Origin: Thalassia testudinum
Lineage: Eukaryota; Streptophyta; Magnoliopsida; Alismatales; Hydrocharitaceae
Direction: 5' to 3'
DNA: 64,000 nucleotides
Assembly (NCBI GenBank): GCA_037157565.1
Contig: JAZHRO010000002.1
Location: forward strand, 78,108,001-78,172,000
The notes under the pieces were generated by a model, which saw only the letters and a list, made by a program, of their open reading frames with translations, was not told the DNA's origin and did no database searches. A program made the position numbers and the translations under genes. This document shows positions 56,626-64,000 of this stretch, in pieces. Positions within the stretch are counted from its first letter, which is position 1. The number at the start of each line of letters is the position of its first letter.

Positions 56626-57447
56626 TGATGGGAACACCATCATGAGCCTTAACTATCTCATTTTGACCTAGAAAAGAGAACAAAAGCTCCTACATAACCA
56701 AATGAAGTGCCTAATTCAAGGAAGAACTAGTCTGAGAGAAAAGTAAGAAACAAAGGGTTAAACTATAATTTTATCATTGTAGTGCAACAATGGAATTTCT
56801 CAGGGGATAAACATAGGTCAAGAGGTCTTAACAAGATAAAAAGTAGGTTAATTCAAACAGAAAAGGGTTAATGTGAAATATGGGAATTAAATGACTTCTT
56901 GTAACCCTAAAACAGACCTACTTAATTTAACAAGGTTCTAGTCAGGATAAAATATAACTAAACCCTCTAAAATTCATGAAAAAATATCCTCTACAGTTTA
57001 TAACATTCAATTTGACTTTTAGAACCTATTTTGACCTAAATAGGGGTCCTAGTCAAATGTTTGCCCTAAATTGGGTTTTTATGTAAATTACCTAGTTAAA
57101 CGTGGTCAAACCTAAAATACAACTTCACCATTGGATTCCTTATGTCCAAATTAGGTTTATACCAAAATTTGGACCTAAGGGGAGTCCACCTTGACCTACT
57201 TTGCAAAACAGTCCAACCCAATTACATTTAGACCCCTAGCTTTTGAAAACTCTTGCAGACACCCCCTAGCTTCCTCGTCATTCTTTACAATTAGGTCCCT
57301 CTACCATTTCAACGAAGGAATCTTACTCCTACATGGATTCAAGGGAGGATATCTCCTTGATTCCTCAGAGACTCCCTCTCAAATTTGAAAGGGAGATTCT
57401 TTGAGGAATTCCCGATCATGTGAACCCAATCTCAAGCTCTGATTTCA

Positions 57448-57484
57448 ACCCAATCTCTCATGCGAATGCATGAGAGATTTGGGT
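57448..57484. repeat. Perfect-stem inverted repeat upstream of TATA in C-family LTR
   Basis: ACCCAATCTCTCATGC, spacer GAAT, GCATGAGAGATTTGGGT: 16-17-bp arms with a single bulged base, about 80 bases before TATAAAA. Confidence 0.8.
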
Positions 57485-58856
57485 ATGTCTTGACCTTCCA
57501 ACTTCGGCGGATTGCCCGTGCTTGGAAGCTTGCCTTCCAAGCACAAGGCCCTCTACCTGCGACTATAAAAGACACCCCAGGTCCTCCCGTTCATCCCTAG
57601 CTTGGTTTGGCTGAAGACAATCCCTCAATTTCTTCTCTTCTCCTCCAGCCAAACACCCAGTGAGCTTTGGCGACCTATATCTCGTCCTCTCATCGCTCTG
57701 CCACAATACCGGTGGCAGAGTTGCCTCTGCCTCCATCGTCTACGTCATGGAATACCTGCACACGCGCCAACTACCCTCTCGTCATCACCGTCCCGCTCCA
57801 CTGGGATCTTCGTCTCCGGTGGTGGCAGACACAAGCTGACTGCCATCCTTTATCCCTTCATCCTTAAATAAGGTCAGATACTTTCCCCCTTTCTTCTCTT
57901 TCTTTTCCCCTCATCTATTTCTATTTTCACCCCTCGACGATCATAGACCACCACCATCTTCTCCACCACCGGCGAGGTGCTTCCGTCATTCCACACACTC
58001 ATTCACCTCACCAACCACCTCAAAAGCTCTGCCACGACTCACTGATCACTTCCCCTATTTCCATTAACCACTACACACTCTCATCACTTCCCCCGAACAA
58101 ACCCATCTTCACAGCCACAGAGCGACCTAAGCACACACGCCTAGATCGCCCTACGCCACGCCAACCACTAAGACACCTTCGTCGTGCCACGACGAAGCCT
58201 CCTTTGTGTTCTAATGAGGCCGCAAGGTCGTTTTACTTGAGTGCAGGTTTAGGTCGCAGCCGCCATTAGAGCAGACGTGAAGCTTGCTCACAAGCTCAAA
58301 CCAGGTAGCCTTGCTCCAGGTTCCAGGTCCCAGGCAACGCAGATTCGTATCATGCACACTGTCATCCAGGAGATTGGCTTTGGAGGGCTCTGCATCTTCA
58401 ACGATTGAGCATGACCCCTACAGGAGCACGCGAGAAAGCAGGTGGGACATTTAGTCCCACCTCGGTAACTTAGAGCAGGTGGAGCGGTATAAGATGAAAA
58501 TGTGTCAGGGGCATATCGCCTCCTGACACGGGGTGAGGTACCATTCTCCCCACCACGCCTCGTCCACGCCCCATGCTCCGCAGACCTGATATCCTGACCT
58601 GATAACCCGTGCACTCCTTGCACACCACCCATGTCTGTGCGCCTGGTCCCAGGTGCGCTGACCCGACCCGTTTACCCAAGATGGCTCTAGGAGAGCGAGC
58701 CTAAGTGAGAAAAGAGAGAGTTCGCGGGGGAGGGTAGGGATAGGTTTTGCACCTGCAGGGAAAGGAAGAAGAAAGAGGAAGCTAAAGGAGAAGCTAAGGA
58801 AGGAAGGAGGAAGCCACAAGTGAAGCCGCAGAGAAGAAGAAGGCTAAAGAGAAGGC

Positions 58857-60265
58857 TGATAACACCACGCAAGGGGGTAGTAATTAGGTTGAATATGGCC
58901 CATCTTTAGAATAAAAGGCACAACATAAAGTAGAATAGGAGCATTGCATGCATCAAGTACCAAGATTTCTTATAAACTACATTAATGGCCATTTGTGTAA
59001 AGCATGTGTCAAATCAGGCCCCAGATGAGAAATCGGACCACACGGATGGATTCAGAACGACGAACGGAGTCCAACGGACTCAAGATCGGCCAAATCCGAC
59101 ATCCGGAGCTCCCACAATGGGCCCAAGAAATTCTGACCGTTGATCTGGAGATCAACGACCCAGAAAGCGCCACGTCGCCCCGCCCCCACCGCTCGCACGC
59201 CCTCAAGCCAGCCAAGGACGAATCTCGGCCGTTGATCTTCGATCGAACGACCGAGATCCGCGCGCTCGCCCGCAGTCGCCGCGACAAAGCACGGGCGTGG
59301 CGCAACGGCTATCGCGCACGCCCGCATCGCAGCGACACACGTTCGAATCGCGCGAAGCGGAAATCAAGCGAGAGCGAAGGGCGCGGCAAAATTGGACCGC
59401 CCGATCAGCAGCGGGCTGCCAGGATCGCACCACGCGGCGCGATGACAGCTCCCGAGCGCCCACGCGTGCGCGCACGCCGGGCGGAAATGCGCGCGCGCAC
59501 GCGCGCCCGAGGCGCGATCTAAGCGCGGGCGCAGGAGGATCTCAGCCGTCCAATCTTCGATCGGACGACTCTCGTTCAACGTCCACGGATACCGTATGGA
59601 GAGAGAGCGGGGCGGGCAGCTGACCGGCGGCAGGAGAGCTTCACCGACGTATCTGGAAGCGGTTTTAGCGACGTTCTGGATGTCGCTAAAGCACATTCTT
59701 CTTTTAGGAAGCCCTTAACTCTATTTAAACCCCCTTCTACCACCATTCAAGGCATACTCTCCCACTTGCAACTACTCCACTCCTCTCCTAGCTAGCTTTA
59801 GGCACTGTTGTAATCGTCGGAGACGACGAGCCACCGACGGAGCCTCCTCCACCGTCGTGGCTGCCTCGTCGCTCTCCACACTCTCTCTCTACCTCTCTCT
59901 CTCTCTCTCTTTTAAGCTTTCATTTACTTTTGTTGAAGCATGTATTTAATGTTGTAAACCATGAACTATGAATGCGTGTTTAATGAAATTATTTTCCGTT
60001 TAGTCGCCATTTTAATTTCTATTTAAAGTGCATGATCAAAACCAAGAGCTTTCTAACCCTAAACTCTCTCTATCTCTCGCTTTTCAAAACCGTCTCTTTC
60101 GCAAGCAAAACTCCGCCTTTTTCGTGACAAGTGGTAAACAAAATCCGATTTCCATGCCTCCCTGAGATCGACACTCAGACTCACCTCCGTTTACTTCTTT
60201 TAAAATGAACATATCAAGTGCAACTATAACGACACCTCTTAACACACACGCACGAGACCACGTCA
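58857..60265 (+). mobile_element. Solo LTR E, Athila-like
   Basis: 1409 bp, TGATAACACC...ACCACGTCA, flanked by perfect AAGGC duplications (58852-58856, 60266-60270) inside the purine tract of the right LTR of element C. It has an inverted repeat TTTAGCGAC...GTCGCTAAA (59664-59690), a TATTTAA box at 59722-59728, a (CT)n run at about 59883-59910 and an R/U5 module at 60154-60190. No partner element is in the window. The 172-codon frame at 59004-59522 is a by-product of GC-rich U3 sequence. Plus orientation is taken from TATA and module order. Confidence 0.88.
59664..59690. promoter_or_regulatory. Inverted AGCGAC repeat upstream of the TATA of solo LTR E
   Basis: 9-bp perfect arms TTTAGCGAC / GTCGCTAAA separated by GTTCTGGAT, 31 bases before TATTTAA. 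The left arm plus spacer reads AGCGACGTTC, close to the AGCGACGTTT repeats upstream of TATA in element A. Confidence 0.65.
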
Positions 60266-60812
60266 AAGGCACGATTGAAGGAGAAGAAAGCTGAAGAAGG
60301 AGCTAAAGGGGATAAAGGAAGAAGAAAGCTGAAGTGGATCAGAGTTGCAAAAGAAGCTAAGGAAAGAAGGAAGAAGAAGAGCTAAAGGCTAGAGCATAGA
60401 GAAGAAGACAAAAGCCAAGGCAGGAAGGAACAGAAGAAAGAAGAAGAAGAAGAAAGAAGAGAAGCCAAAGAGGAAGGAAAGAAGAACAAGCCCAAGAGAA
60501 GAAGTAAAAGAAGAAGAAAAGTCAAACACTTTTAAGACGTCTAACTCTATAATCAGATGTCCAATTCTTCCCAATTTCAATTTTATGCTACATTTTATTA
60601 TTCATAAATTCATGCTTGACATTCTGAATTATATTTTGAGTAGTCTTAAGTGTTCAAATTGCCTCTATTATTGAGATTAGTGCATGAACTCCATTTGCTT
60701 CCTGTGTTCGACCTCGGACTTAAACTTCGAGTAATAAAATTTATTTATTTTCAAAGCGATTTCAACTATACTACGACGCATTACTTTAAACCCGATTTTG
60801 CTTCTATAAACA

Positions 60813-62930
60813 TCCACATCTATTGCATTTGAATCTATATGATCTTCCGTTAATTCTTGGTATGCTTCAGACTGTGCGTCAAAATGATCGAGCGTACTAT
60901 TCTTATTGGTATAACCCATCCCCTTTGGCAATTATCGAGGACATAGGAAACTTGTGCTGCTTGACATGCCAATGTAAATGGTTCATCAGACTGAAGAATT
61001 TGACGATTAGGATTTAAACTCAAGAAATTGTATTTTTTGTCAATTTTGAAATAATGCCCTCTTTAAAAGCATCAAACTAATGACATTTAAATATAACAAC
61101 TCTGCGATCATATCTGAAGCTGATCTCCATAATTTCTTTGATTTCACCATAGTATCCATCTAGACCGGTGGAAAGATCTAAATCAACAACTCCAGCCTGT
61201 TCTGTAACATTTCTATCATCAATTTCTTTTATTCTAAATCTGAACCCATTTATTACCAGAGTGGTAATGTGCATAATGTAATGGTGAATTGGCAATTACA
61301 TCAAAATCCAGTACCCATCGTGAGTCCTTATCCTCTTTCAATTGATTAACTCGATCTTTAAACCAATCTAAGAAGCTAAATTCGGTTGTCCTTGAAAGAG
61401 GTAATCGTTCGAATTCCTCGTAAAATTGATCAATTTTAGGAATTTGTTTTAAAATATATAGATGTGTGTAACTCTGTCATTTTATAAATTAGTCTTGTAC
61501 TCTATATGAAAAATAAACCTTCCTCTGATATCAGAAATTAACAAATATTCTTCATTACTATCATTGTATTCCCCCTCATAATTCCTTTGAAGTTTATTAA
61601 AGCGGTTGTCTGTTTCATTCATGTACATTGAGGTAGAATTTATACACTCCTTCATGAGATAGCCTTCTACAATTGATCCTTCCGACTTTGCCTTATTCAA
61701 AATATAATCTTTAAGCTTTTTCAAAAATCTCTCCACACGATACATCCATTTGAATTGTATAGGTCCACTGATTCTCGCTTCATTTGCAAGATGAAACGTG
61801 AGATGAACCATTACATCGAAGAAGGCTAGCGGAAGAATATGTTAATGACTATTTGTTTATCCCAATGATCGAACGTATCATTTTGTAGCATCTTCAAACA
61901 AACAGCTTTGAAAAATCTACTCATCTCTGTGAATGAATCAACAACTGGCTCTGGTAATATCCCCCATATCGCCAGTGGAAACATACTTGCATATAAACGT
62001 GGGAGTCATAACTTTTAAAGATAGATATCTTTTCTGTGCTTCATTCACACAACGAGAAAGCTGCGAGGGAAACCCATCCGACACCCGAATTTTCTTTAAG
62101 AAGGAGAACAGTCTACTCTTCTGGTCTTGATTCAAGCTATAAATAGCATGTGGGAAGTAGCCATCATCCTCATGAATATGCAGCTCCAGACGTATCCCTA
62201 AACTCTTCATGTCTTTTCTTGTTTTCACCATGTCCTTTGGATCCGGTCAGATTTAATACGTCTAAGACGTTATCCATCAAATTCTTTTCGATGTGCATAA
62301 CATCTAAATTTTGACATATTATAAGATCTTTCTAGTATGGTAGATCCATAAAGAAAATGATTTTCTTTCGAAATCCAGAATTCTTTGAGGTCGTCTAATC
62401 TTGTTTGAATGATCGACCCAACCGTATCTCATATATTTCTTGTAACCTTTCCATTATAACCTGACCCGACAACCTGATAGAATCTATACTAAGTTTATTT
62501 TTTGTATTTTTCTTTGAATACCGGCATGTCCTGTCATCAAATTTACTCCTGAATTGTGACATTCGCCATCTATGTTCAATAGGTAGAAATTTGTGATATC
62601 CTAAGTAATAGAATTTCTTACTTTCTAGCAGTCGTAGGTGATGAGTGTCTTCCATACAAACTGAGCAAGCAAGCTTTCCTTTAGTACTCCAACCTGACAA
62701 ATTTGCATACGCCAGGAAGTTGTTTATGGTCCATAACAATGCTACATGCATATTATAAAATTCATTCTTTTCTGCATCATACGTCTTCACGCCAGTGTAA
62801 CACAACTATTTTAGTTAATCGATTAATGACTGGAGATAAACATCTATTGCATTTCCTGGTTGTTTTGGACCAGGGATTAATAGGGTCAGCATCATGAATG
62901 ACAATCCCATACACAACTAGGGAGGTAAGT
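60813..62930 (-). pseudogene. CACTA TNP2-like transposase remnant
   Basis: Minus-strand reading from about 62930: FMMLTLLIPGPKQPGNAIDV, then a short run with two stops. GVKTYDAEKNEFYNMHVALL, LSGWSTKGKLACSVCMEDTH and a YHKFLPIEHRWR stretch (62805-62395) are hallmark Transposase_21 (TNP2) sequence. 62231-61938 covers GIRLELHIHEDDGYFPHA and KIRVSDGFPSQLSRCVN. 61811-61482 gives MVHLTFHLANEARISGPIQF and KSEGSIVEGYLMKEC (DUF4218-like). 61295-61077 gives INGFRFRIKEID and GYYGEIKEIMEISFRYDRR (DUF4216-like), decaying to 60813, where element C interrupts. Several frameshifts and stops make it non-functional. Confidence 0.85.
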
Positions 62931-63539
62931 TATAACTGACCATCACCAATTCGAAGGGCAAGAATTTGGACACAATTTGACTCGGAGGAATTTTACCCTA
63001 GGGGTTAAAATACCTAATGTTGGCCTCGCGTGCATATATCTTCTTTAGAAAGTGTGTGTATCTAAAATAATACTCAGAATTACAAAGAAATTGACATAAA
63101 CATAAGCAATCATCTAATAAGAGATAAAATTATTTTTATTGAATACTAAAAAGAAATGTACAAAAATGTTATTTACTCCTTGTTAAGATCGGCTCCTTTA
63201 TTGAATACTCACATTGTTGTAATATGCACAATTTAGTTTTAACTACAAAAAATAGGCAGATAACAAATGAACCAATTCGATCTCACTGAGAAAGATATGT
63301 TCAAATCACAATTTAATGGAGATGATGTTCTACCAGTTAAATGCCTGCAAATGCAATCAACTACGAATGCAACAACTAAATGCACTAGAATATAAATCAA
63401 GATATCCAAATCAACAAGAAATTGTACATCCTAAATTCCTAATTAGAACATACAAGCTCCTAATATATCGTCAAGTTTTTCACACTATATGAGACTAAAT
63501 CCAACAACCCAACATCATATATTTCCTCCATCAATTTCA
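62931..63539. other. CACTA sequence upstream of the transposase remnant
   Basis: AT-rich, no coding frame I can extend; may include an intron or earlier exons of TNP2. Confidence 0.35.
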
Positions 63540-63890
63540 AGTAGAAGCACTATATTAGCATAAAGCCCAACTCAATCCCTAAACCCTAGATCAACCCAAT
63601 CACCCTAACCCTAGCCCAACTCAATCCCTAAACCCTACTCAACCCAACCACCTTAACCCTATACCCAACCCATTACCAAACCTAAACAACATATATTAAA
63701 CCCAACCTGACACAAATCAATCATCATCCAACCCAAACCCCAACTGTAAGTTTTAACCATCCCAACCATAACCTAACCATCTTAAACCATCCCATCTCCA
63801 TCCCAAACCTAACCATCATCCTACCCAAATCCTAACATAACCTAACCAAAGCCCAACCTAACCTTAAATCCCCAACCAACCAATACATTG
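63540..63890. repeat. C/A-rich, G-poor tract with degenerate telomere-like CCCTAAA units
   Basis: Built from CCCAACTCAATCCCTAAACC, ACCCTAACCCTAGCCCAAC and CCCAACCTAACC-type phrases with very few G on the plus strand. The direct copy CCCAACTCAATCCCTAAACCCTA occurs twice (63567 and 63617 areas). It is not a perfect telomere array. Confidence 0.7.
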
Positions 63891-63896
63891 AACATT

Positions 63897-64000
63897 AAAG
63901 AATTTTAAAAATTTTGACAAAGTTTCCCCTTAAATTTTATTTTTTGTCATAAACCTGCATATCAAAATAACACACATAATAAAAGTGGGCACACCCCACA
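63897..64000. repeat. Internal CACTA direct repeat, copy 2 (cut by window end)
   Basis: Matches 48515-48602, including GACAAAGTTTCCCCTTAAAT and the closing CACACCCCA. Confidence 0.75.

Larger units (their letters stand above)
49103..60812 (+). mobile_element. Element C: pol-less Athila-like LTR retrotransposon, with solo LTR E nested in its right LTR
   Basis: Left LTR to 51897, internal 51898-56625, right LTR 56626-60812 split by E. The tRNA-Asp primer site (51901) and GGCATGGGGGTA tract (56613-56625) fix the plus orientation. TSD: TCCAC at 49098-49102 and 60813-60817 is exact if the LTR begins TAATGGGA at 49103. A second start TGATGGGA at 49118, preceded by TCTAC, suggests a 15-bp tandem duplication of the junction. 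The internal region has a decayed acidic frame and no pol. Inserted in the CACTA element between its two genes. Confidence 0.9.
56626..60812 (+). repeat. Element C right LTR, interrupted by solo LTR E (56626-58856 and 60271-60812)
   Basis: The two parts sum to about 2.77 kb and align with 49118-51897 throughout. Inverted repeats at 57356-57405 and 57448-57484, TATAAAA at 57564-57570, purine tract split by E, AGACGTCT remnant at 60534-60562 and R/U5 module at about 60697-60740. Ends CTTCTATAAACA. Confidence 0.9.
25867..64000 (-). mobile_element. En/Spm (CACTA) DNA transposon, 5' end beyond the window
   Basis: The left terminus is CACTATAGCATAC at 25867, followed by subterminal repeats. Two typical CACTA genes lie on the minus strand: a TNP2-like transposase (about 62.9-60.8 kb) and a Transposase_24-like second gene (48.3-26.6 kb). 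The element is split by D2/D3/B (27633-47400) and by C/E (about 49103-60812). What remains in the window is about 6.7 kb. A segment at 48515-48602 recurs at 63897-64000. It is inactive in its present state and is the oldest identified layer of the right half. Confidence 0.85.

Noticed and set aside
59004..59522. 172-codon Arg-rich frame in solo LTR E
   Set aside because: GC-rich U3 sequence with overlapping frames on both strands. No domain and no support from a second copy.

Overview
This window is transposable-element-dense nuclear DNA from a flowering plant, probably one with a large genome. Monocot versus dicot cannot be decided from the sequence. I see no convincing host gene, rRNA, tRNA or CRISPR array. 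Almost everything that can be explained is a nest of LTR retrotransposons around and inside older elements. Many boundaries are fixed by TG...CA ends and target-site duplications (TSDs).

Layout, left part. 1-2840: decayed Athila-type Ty3/gypsy pol pieces in opposite orientations. 2841-4787: decayed repeat debris, possibly an old LTR. 4788-18363: a hAT-like MITE split by element A (5055-17927, minus strand, TSD CTTAG). Element A is a pol-less Athila-like LTR element. It carries two solo LTRs: C1 (7696-10416, TSD AGGTC) and D1 (12230-14915, TSD GTTGG). 18364-25866 is AT-rich, with a second MITE copy, a small organelle-like insert, a direct duplication of about 0.6 kb and a TA microsatellite.

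Layout, right part. From 25867 to beyond the window end lies an En/Spm (CACTA) transposon on the minus strand. It has subterminal repeats, a Transposase_24-like second gene (exons 48.3-47.4 kb and 27.6-26.6 kb) and a TNP2-like transposase pseudogene (62.9-60.8 kb). One exon of the second gene is split by solo LTR D2 (27633-47400, TSD ATTCT). D2 holds the full-length Tekay/Del-type chromovirus D3 (29887-46938, minus strand, TSD TAACA). The 5' LTR of D3 holds element B (39816-46521, TSD CCTGC). This is four levels of nesting. A further pol-less element, C (about 49103-60812), lies between the two CACTA genes and carries solo LTR E (58857-60265, TSD AAGGC) in its right LTR.

How it fits together. 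A, B and C have no pol. They encode long, acidic, mostly unrecognised proteins; B still has an intact 665-codon frame. They share with the pol-bearing fragment at 1-1760 a hairpin (CAATG-AGGA-CATTG) followed by a G-rich tract. A and C also keep tRNA-Asp-type primer sites. I infer they are non-autonomous riders of an Athila-type element. The most unusual signal is cis-regulatory. LTRs of the unrelated families B, C and D all carry inverted pairs of the palindrome AGACGTCT, with 17 GACGTC hexamers counted in D1 alone. LTRs of A and E carry a related AGCGACGT motif just upstream of their TATA boxes.
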